Source: Caryophanon tenue (GTDB lineage Bacteria > Bacillota > Bacilli > Bacillales_A > Planococcaceae). From it: a stretch of DNA of 64,000 nucleotides. Under the pieces are notes generated by a model. That model worked only from the letters and a program-made list of their open reading frames with translations, was not told the DNA's origin and did not search any database. Where the stretch lies: the NCBI RefSeq assembly GCF_001700315.1, contig NZ_MASJ01000003.1:434001-498000 (forward strand), read 5' to 3'. How positions within the stretch are numbered: the stretch's first letter is position 1; every line of letters starts with the position of its first letter. Shown piece after piece: positions 19,217 through 27,523 of this stretch. The position numbers were made by a program, and so were the translations under genes.

Positions 19217-20135
19217 AGTTTGCTACGTATTGGCGTAAAAAGCGTGCCACCACTTCTTCATATTCAGCAGGGTTCACATTGAAGCTTTGCGCATGAGCAC
19301 CGTGTTCAAATAAATGAAGCGCCTTTTGATCGGCTTTCGCATTGTATAAATCAACGGACATATTGGCTGGAATATAAGCGTCCGGCAAGCTATGCAAAAA
19401 AAGGACAGGCTTTTCAATATGACGAACAGCATCAATAGGGGTTACACTACCAATAGAATAGCCATCACGTAAGCGCACGAAAAACTGCCCGATATGGTAC
19501 GGCAATGTATGCATTTTTAACTCGGATGTCATAATCGTTGCGAGCAGTGCACGGAAGCTTGAAAAGGCACAATCCGAAATATAAAAGTCGGCATCATCTG
19601 CAATTGTTCCGGCATATAAAAGTGTTGTCGCAGCGCCCATTGATTCGCCGTGAATGCCGATAGCAGCATGTTCACCAACAATGTGACGCACATGTTTTAC
19701 GACGGCTTGTAAATCGAATTTTTCGTAGTGGCCGTAGCTTGTCGTTTTGCCACCGGATTCACCGTGCCGACGATGATCATAAATAACTGTGTTAAAACCG
19801 AGGCGTTCGAACATACGCGCATAGCGAGCGGAGTTAATTTTATTTTCAGTAACACCGTGACAAATAATGACGGTGTTCGGTGTATCGAGCGGTCGAAGGA
19901 AATAGCCCTTTAATAAATAACCGTTTGGCGAGTCAATGGTTAATGTTTCTTTCGTACATTGTTGAAACCATGCTTCATCATAGCGCTTTGCATCAATTTC
20001 ACGTTGTAAAATTGTTGTATCTTCTTTCTTTTTAATGTACATAATACGATTGGATATATGCACACCAAGGGAGCTGACAGCTGCAGCTGCAACACTCGCA
20101 GCAATCGTTGGGATAAGCCAAGTGCGTTTTTTCAT
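19215..20135 (-). CDS. yqkD: membrane-anchored alpha/beta hydrolase, YqkD-like
   Basis: 306-aa hydrolase with an N-terminal hydrophobic anchor (WLIPTIAASVAAAAVSSLGV), then an alpha/beta core: HGVTENKINSARYARMFERLG, YDHRRHGESGG, nucleophile elbow GIHGESMGAAT, acid in LHSLPDAYIPANM and His in FEHGAHAQSF. Substrate unknown. The ATG at 20135 is preceded on the minus strand by GAGGTGAATAAT and is preferred to an upstream in-frame start at 20171. The divergent neighbour is YqkE, so the yqkD-yqkE pair of B. subtilis is kept, although divergently oriented here. Confidence 0.87.
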   Translation of the reverse strand: MKKRTWLIPTIAASVAAAAVSSLGVHISNRIMYIKKKEDTTILQREIDAKRYDEAWFQQCTKETLTIDSPNGYLLKGYFLRPLDTPNTVIICHGVTENKINSARYARMFERLGFNTVIYDHRRHGESGGKTTSYGHYEKFDLQAVVKHVRHIVGEHAAIGIHGESMGAATTLLYAGTIADDADFYISDCAFSSFRALLATIMTSELKMHTLPYHIGQFFVRLRDGYSIGSVTPIDAVRHIEKPVLFLHSLPDAYIPANMSVDLYNAKADQKALHLFEHGAHAQSFNVNPAEYEEVVARFLRQYVAN

Positions 20136-20228
20136 ATTATTCACCTCATGACGATTATACCACGCATACATATTCGCAAAGAAACGTCTTCATGCTACAA
20201 TAAGATGAAAGAATTGGAGGGACGTCCG

Positions 20229-20477
20229 ATGGCAAAGAAAAAACAAACGCCAGCAGCACAAAGTTATGATAAAAAAGAGCAAGTGACATTAAAGGACCAA
20301 CTTGGCGGTGACGTACTTGCGAAGCTACAACAAGCAAAACAAGGACTCGTTGAAAAAGAAGAACAACAAGCAAAAGCCGTGGCAGAGCAAAAGCGTAAAG
20401 AGAAAAAAGAGCGCGAAAAAAATATGTCATTTGAAGAGTTACTGAACTTATACGGTGACAAAACGTCTAAGTATTAA
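20229..20477 (+). CDS. yqkE: YqkE family protein (DUF3886)
   Basis: 82-aa, highly charged, predicted coiled-coil protein: MAKKKQTPAAQSY, then LKDQLGGDVLAKLQQAKQGL, a KEEQQ...KRKEKKEREKN helix and the conserved ending MSFEELLNLYGDKTSKY. That C-terminus is the DUF3886 signature. Function is unknown. The ATG at 20229 follows TTGGAGGGACGTCCG. The longer frame upstream has no family support. Confidence 0.88.
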   Translation: MAKKKQTPAAQSYDKKEQVTLKDQLGGDVLAKLQQAKQGLVEKEEQQAKAVAEQKRKEKKEREKNMSFEELLNLYGDKTSKY

Positions 20478-20480
20478 TAC

Positions 20481-20515
20481 AAATTGCACAGTTTCGTAAA
20501 GAAATTGTGCGATTT
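20481..20515 (+). terminator. weak hairpin after yqkE
   Basis: 15-bp stem with two G-U pairs, AAATTGCACAGTTTC / GAAATTGTGCGATTT (20481-20495 / 20501-20515), but only three U residues follow, so termination is uncertain. Confidence 0.5.
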
Positions 20516-20525
20516 CCGTTGAATT

Positions 20526-20624
20526 TTGGAAACGCTTTCAATTGCGACATAAAATCGCCACCATGTTTACAAAATTGTAAGCATCCCTACTCTTGAAATA
20601 GGAGTTATCTTAGTAGTAAGATAA
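20526..20624 (+). promoter_or_regulatory. control region of the Spx-like gene: cre site, two palindromes, promoter
   Basis: TTGGAAACGCTTTCA at 20526-20540 matches the CcpA cre consensus WTGNAANCGNWWNCA at every specified base. TTACAAAATTGTAA (20567-20580) and TTATCTTA-GTAG-TAAGATAA (20605-20624) are inverted repeats. A promoter TTGAAA (20593-20598)-18-TAAGAT (20617-20622) has its -10 inside the second palindrome. Which regulators bind is not known apart from the CcpA prediction. Confidence 0.6.
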
Positions 20625-20670
20625 AATTACAAAAAGTTACTAATTTTAAAGAGAAAGCGAGGCATGAAGA

Positions 20671-21075
20671 ATGACCGTTACGATTTATACACAATCAAGC
20701 TGTTCTTCATCCAGAAAAGCGATTAAATGGTTGAAGGCACATGACATTGCCTTTCACGAAAAACGCATTACATCTGCATCACTAACGATGGCGGAGTTTA
20801 AAGAAATTTTAAGTATGACAGAAGAGGGTACAGACGATATTATTGCAACGAATTCAAATGACTTTAAAGCGCTGCAAGTAGATATTGACCAGTTATCGAT
20901 TCAACAATTATATGAGCTTATTCAACAGCATCCACGTTTGTTGCGCAGCCCGATTGTAAAAGATGAAAAACGTCTACAAGTAGGCTATAACGAGATTGAT
21001 ATTCGTCGCTTTATCCCACGTAAAGTACGTGCGTTTGAACTGAATTTATTACAGCAAAAAGCGATGGACGTGTAA
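20671..21075 (+). CDS. Spx/ArsC-family regulator with CSSS in place of the CxxC redox switch
   Basis: 134-aa Spx-type protein; Spx binds the RNA polymerase alpha C-terminal domain to redirect transcription under thiol stress. The family features are here: YTQSSCSSSRKAIKWL, a Gly in MTEEGTDDI (the alpha-CTD contact of Spx), RSPIVKDEKRLQVGYNEIDIRRFIPRKVR. The redox pair CxxC is reduced to Cys11-Ser-Ser-Ser14, so an intramolecular disulfide cannot form. It could be a constitutive or redox-blind Spx paralogue. Long upstream control region with a perfect cre site. Start ATG after AAAGCGAGGC. Confidence 0.88.
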   Translation: MTVTIYTQSSCSSSRKAIKWLKAHDIAFHEKRITSASLTMAEFKEILSMTEEGTDDIIATNSNDFKALQVDIDQLSIQQLYELIQQHPRLLRSPIVKDEKRLQVGYNEIDIRRFIPRKVRAFELNLLQQKAMDV

Positions 21076-21113
21076 AAACAGCCCTAGAGAAAAAACTAGG
21101 GCTGTTTCTTTTT
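21076..21113. terminator. bidirectional terminator between Spx-like and vanZ-like genes
   Basis: Perfect 12-bp stem AAACAGCCCTAG / CTAGGGCTGTTT (21076-21087 / 21096-21107), then T-rich sequence; overlaps both stop regions. Confidence 0.9.
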
Positions 21114-21572
21114 GCGTAATTTATTTGTTTTATAAATGACCCATGCAATGGATACGAAGAAAAATGCGCCTGTTGTGTCAATATATACATCTTTAATCGT
21201 CCCGGTACGGTCGGGTGAAAAACTTTGACGAAATTCATCGAGTGAACCGAGTATAAAAACCGCAGCAATCGCAATAAGCGGTGCAAACGGTCGTTTGCGT
21301 AGCACATAGTAAATGACGACACCAATGATGCCGAAAAATGAAAAGTGCGTACCTTTCCGAATTAAAAATTCAAGAAAATGATAATAGCCAGATCTTTCTA
21401 CTGAAATCAGGCGATTCCAGTACGTAATCTCAAATTGGCTTAAAAAACCGATAAATGGTTGTGTTGGTAATAATGTTTGTAATAATGGAATTAATGTTTG
21501 TTGTTCATACGACGTATTGGAAAAGATGGCAAGTAATAAAAGTAATACGCCGAGAACGATATATTTTTTCAT
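21096..21572 (-). CDS. VanZ family membrane protein
   Basis: 158-aa membrane protein with an N-terminal hydrophobic segment, the VanZ-like core RKGTHFSFFGIIGVVIYYVL, the conserved acidic loop SLDEFRQSFSPDRTGTIKDVYIDTTGA and a final membrane helix. VanZ homologues outside vancomycin-resistance clusters are common housekeeping genes in Bacillales and their role is unclear. Its ATG overlaps the stop of the aldo/keto reductase gene by 4 bp, so the two are co-translated. Confidence 0.9.
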   Translation of the reverse strand: MKKYIVLGVLLLLLAIFSNTSYEQQTLIPLLQTLLPTQPFIGFLSQFEITYWNRLISVERSGYYHFLEFLIRKGTHFSFFGIIGVVIYYVLRKRPFAPLIAIAAVFILGSLDEFRQSFSPDRTGTIKDVYIDTTGAFFFVSIAWVIYKTNKLRKKKQP

Positions 21573-22465
21573 CGGTGTTCTGTATAAATAGACTGCTTTG
21601 TTTGCGTTGTCGCAAACGTTACATCACTAAGCTCTTGTGCTAATTCATATGCTGAAAGTGTTGTACGCAATTGTTCATCTGAGCTTGCGCCAATGACCGT
21701 TGACGCAACAGCTGTATGGTTTAAGTTAAATGCAATCGCTGCAGCCTGTAAATTTCCATAATGCTGTTCCAACGCATTAAGTGTCGTTGTTAAATCGTGA
21801 TATGTGTAATCTAAATAGCCATCTTCTTTCATACGGTCTTTCCATTCATAAGACAATAAGCCTTTTGCAATCGTCCCGCGTGTGACAACTGATGCACCCG
21901 CTTCTTCAATTGCGTCAAACCATTCTTCAGGGCGACGGTCAAGCAAGCTATACTGCATCATTACTGAAGCGGCATTGCTTGGTGGTACGAAGCGTTGAAT
22001 GACATTTGGACGAATGGATGAAATGCCATATGCTCGAATTAACCCTTCTTTTTTTAACGTTTCAAATGTATCGATTACTTCTTCGAGTTGGTCATCCATT
22101 GTACCGCCATGTAATTGATAAAGGTCGATATAATCTGTATCAAGGCGCTGTAAGCTATTTCGAACAGCGCGATTAATATAATCACTTGAGGTATCCCACG
22201 ACCATCCCTCTTGCCCCTCTATCCACTTATTGCCGACTTTTGTGGCGATGTGCACATCGTGACGATGGTGCTTTAATAATTGGCCGATGAGTTCTTCGTT
22301 TTTACCTTGGTTATATAAATCAGCTGTATCAAAGTAGTTGATACCGTAATCAAGTGCTAACGCAATAATTGGCTCTGCTTCTTCGAAAGTTGTAGGTAGT
22401 GACATACAACCAAGCCCTAATTCAGAGACGAAAAGCTCACTTTGTCCTAATTGGCGTTTGTTCAT
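21569..22465 (-). CDS. yqkF: aldo/keto reductase, YqkF-like
   Basis: 298-aa NAD(P)H-dependent oxidoreductase. The catalytic tetrad is visible: Asp and Tyr in YFDTADLYNQG, Lys in IATKVGNKW and His in LYQLHGG. Cofactor-binding residues occur in the C-terminal ASTVIGASSDEQLRTT stretch. Substrate cannot be assigned. ATG with AGGAGGA upstream on the minus strand. In B. subtilis yqkF lies between yqkE and nudF as here, though the Spx-like and vanZ genes have been inserted. Confidence 0.9.
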   Translation of the reverse strand: MNKRQLGQSELFVSELGLGCMSLPTTFEEAEPIIALALDYGINYFDTADLYNQGKNEELIGQLLKHHRHDVHIATKVGNKWIEGQEGWSWDTSSDYINRAVRNSLQRLDTDYIDLYQLHGGTMDDQLEEVIDTFETLKKEGLIRAYGISSIRPNVIQRFVPPSNAASVMMQYSLLDRRPEEWFDAIEEAGASVVTRGTIAKGLLSYEWKDRMKEDGYLDYTYHDLTTTLNALEQHYGNLQAAAIAFNLNHTAVASTVIGASSDEQLRTTLSAYELAQELSDVTFATTQTKQSIYTEHR

Positions 22466-22545
22466 GAAAATCCTCCTTTTCTTTCCTGTCTATTCTTAAT
22501 AATGGTACAATGATTGGTAGCAATAAAACAAGCGAGGGATGCGAC

Positions 22546-23085
22546 ATGAAAAAATTTGAAGAGAAAACGTTACATACAGAAGCAATTTTTAACGGACGTA
22601 TTATTTCATTACAAGTAGACGATGTGTCACTACCAAATGGTGCGACAGCTAAGCGTGAAATTGTGAAACATCCAGGAGCAGTAGCGGTAATTCCAATAAC
22701 AGATGATGGCAAAATCATAATGGTCGAACAGTACCGTAAAGCGCTAGAGCGTTCTATCATCGAAGTGCCAGCAGGGAAGCTTGAGCCAGGCGAAGAACCG
22801 ATTGTCACAGCACGACGTGAACTAGAGGAAGAAACAGGCTACGGCTGTGAAACGTTAACGTATATTCAAAGTTTTGCAACGTCGCCAGGTTTTGCGAATG
22901 AAATTATTCACATGTATGCGGCAAGTGGTCTTTATAAAATCGAGCATCCGGTAGCAGGGGATGACGATGAATTTGTAGAATTATTATATGTAACGATTGA
23001 AGAAGCGGAAGCAATGGTTCAGTCTCAGGCGATTTACGATGCGAAAACAGCGTTTGCAGTAATTTGGGCAAAAATGCAAAAATAA
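22546..23085 (+). CDS. nudF: ADP-ribose pyrophosphatase, Nudix hydrolase NudF
   Basis: Hydrolyses ADP-ribose to AMP and ribose 5-phosphate. 179 aa; the Nudix box is G-KLEPG-E-EPIVTA-RREL-EEETGY (about residues 78-100), followed by the SPGFANEIIHMYAA segment typical of ADPRase subfamily members. ATG 22546 is preceded by GCGAGGGA; the earlier in-frame ATG (22510) lies close to the divergent promoter region. Transcribed divergently from the aldo/keto reductase gene. Confidence 0.93.
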   Translation: MKKFEEKTLHTEAIFNGRIISLQVDDVSLPNGATAKREIVKHPGAVAVIPITDDGKIIMVEQYRKALERSIIEVPAGKLEPGEEPIVTARRELEEETGYGCETLTYIQSFATSPGFANEIIHMYAASGLYKIEHPVAGDDDEFVELLYVTIEEAEAMVQSQAIYDAKTAFAVIWAKMQK

Positions 23086-23357
23086 GACATAGATGTATGC
23101 GTCATTATACGCCTTGTGTTATGCAGCTATCGCTACGTATAGAAAGAACATGCTTGGCAAAGTTATGTGAATTAAGGCAGATTTTAGGCAAAAAGTGAAA
23201 AGTACTCGCATATCGACTATATTTCGCTTATACTATGTGATGGTTTATATTATCAGCATGTTACGATTCATCGAAGAACAACAAAACGTTTATTACTAAA
23301 ACGTGACATATTTTGAAGAAGCAATCGTCTTATTTCTCGTTTATGAGTGTACCAATC
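23086..23357. other. intergenic region between nudF and fur without recognised gene
   Basis: About 270 bp, AT-rich, with no ORF carrying a ribosome site. In B. subtilis this interval holds spoIIM and other genes; no remnant is recognisable. Apart from the fur promoter just downstream I see no clear regulatory element. Confidence 0.6.
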
Positions 23358-23387
23358 TTGTCAGCAGAATTAATCATTTGGTATAAT
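23358..23387 (+). promoter_or_regulatory. sigma-A promoter of fur
   Basis: TTGTCA (23358-23363), 18-bp spacer, TATAAT (23382-23387), 12 bp before the AGGAGGG ribosome site; it lies within the upstream extension of the ORF and supports the start at 23412. Confidence 0.72.
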
Positions 23388-23411
23388 AAGATGAGTTTAG
23401 GAGGGCGTCAT

Positions 23412-23861
23412 ATGGAGAGCCGTATTGATCGAATAAAAAAACAGTTGCATAGTGCTAGCTATAAGCTGACGCCTCAGCGAGAAGCGACAGTCGCGGTCCT
23501 TTTAGAAAACGAAGAAGATCATCTTTCAGCGGAAGATGTATACTTACTAGTAAAAGAAAAAGCACCGGAAATTGGCTTGGCAACTGTGTATAGAACACTA
23601 GAATTATTAACTGAATTAAAAGTCGTTGATAAAATTAATTTCGGAGACGGTGTATCGCGTTATGACTTACGTCAAGAAGGCGCAACACATTTCCACCACC
23701 ATCTAGTATGTTTAGAATGTGGTGCTGTTGATGAAATTCAAGAAGACTTGCTTGAAGATGTTGAGACGATTGTAGAAAATCGTTGGAACTTCCAAATTAA
23801 AGACCATCGTTTGACATTCCATGGCATTTGCTGGCGTTGTCATAGCGAAGAAAATGAATAA
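23412..23861 (+). CDS. fur: Fur family metal-dependent regulator
   Basis: 149-aa repressor, winged helix at residues 15-85 (YKLTPQREATVAVLLENEEDHLSAEDVY, IGLATVYRTLELL) and dimerisation domain with the metal-rich HFHHHLVCLECGAVDE and C-terminal CWRCHSEE; the two CxxC motifs bind structural zinc. Immediate position upstream of xerD-deoB matches B. subtilis fur, so Fur (iron) is favoured over PerR or Zur. ATG 23412 follows AGGAGGG; the longer ORF from 23313 runs through the promoter. Confidence 0.93.
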   Translation: MESRIDRIKKQLHSASYKLTPQREATVAVLLENEEDHLSAEDVYLLVKEKAPEIGLATVYRTLELLTELKVVDKINFGDGVSRYDLRQEGATHFHHHLVCLECGAVDEIQEDLLEDVETIVENRWNFQIKDHRLTFHGICWRCHSEENE

Positions 23862-23896
23862 ATACAGAGCCTAGCAATAGGCTCTGTATTTTTTTA
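23861..23896 (+). terminator. intrinsic terminator of fur
   Basis: Perfect 13-bp stem AATACAGAGCCTA / TAGGCTCTGTATT (23861-23873 / 23878-23890) closed by a GCAA tetraloop, T-run to 23895. Confidence 0.94.
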
Positions 23897-23938
23897 TCGG
23901 TACAATCACTTTAACAATAGAAGAAAAGGGGTATAACT

Positions 23939-24835
23939 ATGAATGAAGCACAATTTGCACTTGAAGATTATTTACATTTTTTGCGTGTAGAACGTCAGCT
24001 TGCGACAAATACATTACGCTCGTATGAACGCGATTTACAAGCGTATTTAGCCTATGTGGATGATAGCGCATTGCCATTAGCGCAAATTGACCGATTACAT
24101 ATTGTGCAATTTTTGCAGCGGTTAAAAGAGCAAGGGAAAAGTACAAGTACCATTTCACGTCATATTTCGTCCATTCGTAAATTCCACCAGTTTTTACTTC
24201 GCGCACGTTTAAGTGACACGGACCCGACTGTACATTTAGAAATGCCAAAGCAAGAGAAGAAACTGCCGCATGTATTAAACATTGAGCATATTGAACAGCT
24301 ACTAGAAGCGCCGAATAAAGAAACTGCACAAGGTTTACGGGATTGTGCGATTTTAGAATTGTTATATGGTAGTGGTATTCGTGTCAGTGAGTGTTTATCG
24401 TTAAATTTAGAAGATTTACATTTATCAATGGGCTTTATTCGCGTGTTTGGTAAGGGTGGCAAGGAGCGTATTATTCCACTTGGTCGCAGTGCTGTAGAGG
24501 CGTGTGATGCATATGTTCGACAGGCACGACAACTTTTACTTGGTAGTGCCCCTGCAACGGATGCTTTTTTTGTGAATCAACGCGGTGGACGTTTAACACG
24601 TCAAGGCATTTGGAAGATTTTAAAGCAACACGCACAAACAGCAGGTATTCAGATTGACATCACGCCACATATTTTACGCCATTCATTTGCCACACATTTA
24701 GTCGAAAACGGCGCAGATTTACGTGCGGTACAAGAGATGCTTGGACACGCAGATATTTCAACTACACAAATTTATACCCATGTCAGCAAAACACGATTAT
24801 CGGAAGTCTACAAGCAATTTCATCCGCGCGCATAA
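23939..24835 (+). CDS. xerD: site-specific tyrosine recombinase XerD
   Basis: Resolves chromosome dimers at dif together with a XerC partner. 298 aa: SAM-like N-terminal domain (DYLHFLRVERQLATNTLRSYERDL) and catalytic domain with Arg in YGSGIRVSE, Lys in FGKGGKERIIP, HILRHSFATHL (HxxR), GHADISTTQIYTHV and the Tyr nucleophile in IYTHV. Located between fur and deoB, as ripX/xerD in B. subtilis. Start ATG after AAAAGGGG. Confidence 0.95.
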   Translation: MNEAQFALEDYLHFLRVERQLATNTLRSYERDLQAYLAYVDDSALPLAQIDRLHIVQFLQRLKEQGKSTSTISRHISSIRKFHQFLLRARLSDTDPTVHLEMPKQEKKLPHVLNIEHIEQLLEAPNKETAQGLRDCAILELLYGSGIRVSECLSLNLEDLHLSMGFIRVFGKGGKERIIPLGRSAVEACDAYVRQARQLLLGSAPATDAFFVNQRGGRLTRQGIWKILKQHAQTAGIQIDITPHILRHSFATHLVENGADLRAVQEMLGHADISTTQIYTHVSKTRLSEVYKQFHPRA

Positions 24836-24847
24836 ATTTTTGTTAGT

Positions 24848-24889
24848 CAGAGGTCTGACGTATATTTTTTTAAAAATATTTGGTAGAAT
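24848..24889 (+). promoter_or_regulatory. palindrome with GTCTGAC and candidate -10 before deoB
   Basis: GTCAGA-GG-TCTGAC (24845-24858) is an inverted repeat containing GTCTGAC at 24852-24858. TAGAAT at 24884-24889 is a possible -10; no good -35 lies at the right distance. The GTC(A/T)GAC core recurs before the next two genes. Confidence 0.45.
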
Positions 24890-24920
24890 AGAACAAGCAG
24901 TAGTGTAGGAGGAAAAAACG

Positions 24921-26096
24921 ATGACATTTAAAAAAGTACATGTAATTGTAATGGATTCAGTTGGGATTGGTGAAGCACCAGACGCTGAAAAATTTGGCGA
25001 TGTAGGTTCTGATACGCTTGGACATATCGCAGAAAAAATGAACGGCTTACACATGCCGAATATGGCAGCACTAGGCTTATCAAATATTCGCGACATTCAA
25101 GGTGTTGAGAAAGCGGATACACCGAAAGCATACTTTACAAAAATGCAAGAAGCATCCGTAGGAAAAGATACAATGACAGGTCATTGGGAAATTATGGGCT
25201 TAAACATCGATAAGCCATTCAAAGTTTATCCAGACGGTTTCCCACAAGCGCTAATTGATGCGATTGAAGAAAAGACAGGTCGTAAAGTAGTTTGTAACTT
25301 ACCGTATAGTGGTACACAAGTAATTGATGACTTCGGTCCAGCACATATGGAAGAAGGCAATATTATTGTGTATACATCTGCTGACCCAGTGCTACAAATT
25401 GCAGCACATGAAGATATCATTCCGTTAGAAGAATTATATAAAATTTGTGAAATTGTACGTGAGTTAACATTAGACCCGAAATATTTAGTAGGGCGTGTGA
25501 TTGCTCGTCCATTCATTGGCACACCAGGTAATTTTGCGCGTACAGCGAACCGTCATGATTATGCGTTATCACCATTTGGTCGTACAACAATGGATGAATT
25601 AAAAGATGCTGGCAAAGATGTTATCGCTATCGGGAAAATTTCGGATATTTTCAACGGTGCAGGAGTAACAGAATCATTACGCACAAAAGATAACACAGAT
25701 GGTATGGACAAATTAGCAGAAGTAGTACGTCGTGACTTTAACGGTTTAAGCTTCTTAAACTTAGTCGATTTCGATGCAAACTTTGGACACCGTCGTGACC
25801 CAATTGGCTATGGAGAAGCGCTAGAGGAATTTGACCGTCGTTTGCCAGAAATTATTGACGCATTAGGTGACGATGATTTATTAATGATTACAGCAGACCA
25901 CGGCAATGACCCAACATTTGAAGGAACAGACCATACGCGTGAATATGTACCGTTACTTGTGTACTCACCACGCTTTAACGGCGGCAGTGAATTAGCAATG
26001 CCAGAAACATTTGCTGATATCGCAGCGACGATTGCGGAGAACTTCAATGTAGCTGCACCACCATTTGGTACAAGCTTTTTAGGTCAACTAAAATAA
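24921..26096 (+). CDS. deoB: phosphopentomutase
   Basis: Interconverts ribose/deoxyribose 1-phosphate and 5-phosphate in nucleoside salvage. 391 aa of the alkaline-phosphatase superfamily; metal ligands in [15 protein letters not shown], the nucleophile Thr in [13 protein letters not shown], and metal sites in [14 protein letters not shown] and [24 protein letters not shown]. Start ATG 24921 after GTAGGAGGA. It is followed by a pyrimidine nucleoside phosphorylase gene, whose product, the sugar 1-phosphate, is its substrate. Confidence 0.97.
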   Translation: MTFKKVHVIVMDSVGIGEAPDAEKFGDVGSDTLGHIAEKMNGLHMPNMAALGLSNIRDIQGVEKADTPKAYFTKMQEASVGKDTMTGHWEIMGLNIDKPFKVYPDGFPQALIDAIEEKTGRKVVCNLPYSGTQVIDDFGPAHMEEGNIIVYTSADPVLQIAAHEDIIPLEELYKICEIVRELTLDPKYLVGRVIARPFIGTPGNFARTANRHDYALSPFGRTTMDELKDAGKDVIAIGKISDIFNGAGVTESLRTKDNTDGMDKLAEVVRRDFNGLSFLNLVDFDANFGHRRDPIGYGEALEEFDRRLPEIIDALGDDDLLMITADHGNDPTFEGTDHTREYVPLLVYSPRFNGGSELAMPETFADIAATIAENFNVAAPPFGTSFLGQLK

Positions 26097-26105
26097 TAAA
26101 GAAAA

Positions 26106-26131
26106 GGTGGCTACGGAAAACGTATGCCACC
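26106..26131 (+). terminator. hairpin between deoB and pdp
   Basis: GGTGGCTACG / CGTATGCCACC (26106-26115 / 26121-26131) with one bulge and loop GAAAA; no clean U-tract follows, so it may be an RNA-stability or attenuation element. Confidence 0.4.
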
Positions 26132-26230
26132 ATCTTCCGTTAAGGCGTTTTGCAACTTTCGAAGCGGTCAGACGTCTTATTTATAGCTTTGACGCGTTAT
26201 GCGCGAAAATAATAGAAAGAAGTGACGCAT

Positions 26231-27478
26231 ATGAATATCGTAAGCATTATTGAACATAAGAAAAATCACCAATCGTTAACAAAAGAAGAAATCCAATTTT
26301 TCATTCAAGGATATGTTGCAGGTGACATTCCAGATTATCAAATTTCCGCATTATTAATGGCGATTCGCTTAAACGGTATGACCCCAGAAGAAACATTTGC
26401 ATTAACAGATGCGATGATTCAATCAGGTGACGTCGTTGATTTATCTTCAATCGAAGGGTTTAAAGTAGATAAGCATTCAACAGGCGGTGTTGGCGACAAA
26501 GTAACATTAGTGGTAACACCAATTTTAGCGGCGCTTGGCGTACCTGTAGCGAAATTTTCTGGTCGTGGCTTAGGTATTACAGGCGGGACATTAGATAAAT
26601 TAGAATCCATTAAAGGCTTACGTGTCGAGCTTGAAATGGATGAGTTTATTGCAAATGTGCAAAATGCAAACATTGCAGTAGCAGGTCAAACAGCAAATAT
26701 CGTACCAGCGGATAAAAAATTATATGCACTACGTGATGTAACAGGAACAGTGGACTCGATTCCGTTAATCGCAGCATCAATTATGTCGAAAAAAATCGCT
26801 TCCGGTGCTGATGGGATCGTATTAGACGTAAAGTACGGTAACGGTGCGTTTATGAAAACTGAAGAAGAAGCACAAACACTTGGACAAGCGATGCAAGAAA
26901 TTGGTGAAGCATTTAACCGTAAAATGAAAATTCATTACTCAGATATGAATAATCCACTTGGTCGTTTCATTGGTAATAAGCTAGAAGTAGTCGAAGCAAT
27001 CGACGTATTAGCGGGGAACTTTGAGAAAACAAGTAAAGATTTAATTGATACGTGCGTAGATGTTGCAACAGATATGTACAATATGGCAACAGACAACAAG
27101 CCAACTGCACGTGAAGAAGTGCTAGCAGTTCTTGAAAACGGTCAAGCAAAAGAGAAATTATTTGAAATGATTCGTTTACAAGGCGGCGATGTAACAGATA
27201 CAGTGATGAACGACGTAGCATATAAAGTAGCGGTTGTTGCGGATAAAGCGGGAGTTGTACAATCAATCGATGCACAACAAATCGGTGAAGTATCTGTATC
27301 ACTTGGCGCAGGTCGTTTAACGAAAGAATCTGTACTTGATTTTGATGCAGGTATTGAATTAGTCGTTAAAGACGGCGCAGAAGTTGCAGTTGGTGATACA
27401 GTCGCGTATTTATATGCGAACAAAGAAATTTCAGCGGCAATCGTTGAACAAGCGTTACGCGCATATAACGTACAATAA
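26231..27478 (+). CDS. pdp: pyrimidine-nucleoside phosphorylase
   Basis: Phosphorolysis of uridine, thymidine and deoxyuridine to base plus (deoxy)ribose 1-phosphate. 415 aa of the NP-II (thymidine/pyrimidine phosphorylase) family; the signature VDKHSTGGVGDKVTL and phosphate-binding SGRGLGITGGTLDKLESI are intact, with MSKKIASGADGIVLDVKYGNGAFMK in the catalytic domain and a C-terminal domain ending ISAAIVEQALRAY. Start ATG 26231 suits GAAAGAAGTG; an in-frame GTG lies at 26222. Pairs with deoB metabolically; B. subtilis has punA at this position instead. Confidence 0.93.
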   Translation: MNIVSIIEHKKNHQSLTKEEIQFFIQGYVAGDIPDYQISALLMAIRLNGMTPEETFALTDAMIQSGDVVDLSSIEGFKVDKHSTGGVGDKVTLVVTPILAALGVPVAKFSGRGLGITGGTLDKLESIKGLRVELEMDEFIANVQNANIAVAGQTANIVPADKKLYALRDVTGTVDSIPLIAASIMSKKIASGADGIVLDVKYGNGAFMKTEEEAQTLGQAMQEIGEAFNRKMKIHYSDMNNPLGRFIGNKLEVVEAIDVLAGNFEKTSKDLIDTCVDVATDMYNMATDNKPTAREEVLAVLENGQAKEKLFEMIRLQGGDVTDTVMNDVAYKVAVVADKAGVVQSIDAQQIGEVSVSLGAGRLTKESVLDFDAGIELVVKDGAEVAVGDTVAYLYANKEISAAIVEQALRAYNVQ

Positions 27479-27489
27479 TATAATAGATG

Positions 27490-27523
27490 AAAAAGCTCGC
27501 CTAAACATAGGGCGGGCTTTTTT
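27490..27523 (+). terminator. intrinsic terminator after pdp
   Basis: Stem AAAGCTCGCCTA / TAGGGCGGGCTTT with loop AACA and G-U pairs, then TTTTTT. Confidence 0.88.

Noticed and set aside
21096-21572. VanZ protein as evidence of a glycopeptide-resistance cluster
   Set aside because: No vanHAX or vanRS genes; it is coupled to an aldo/keto reductase and stand-alone VanZ proteins are common in Bacillales.
23313-23411. N-terminal extension of Fur
   Set aside because: The extension contains the TTGTCA/TATAAT promoter, and the internal ATG has AGGAGGG and matches family length.
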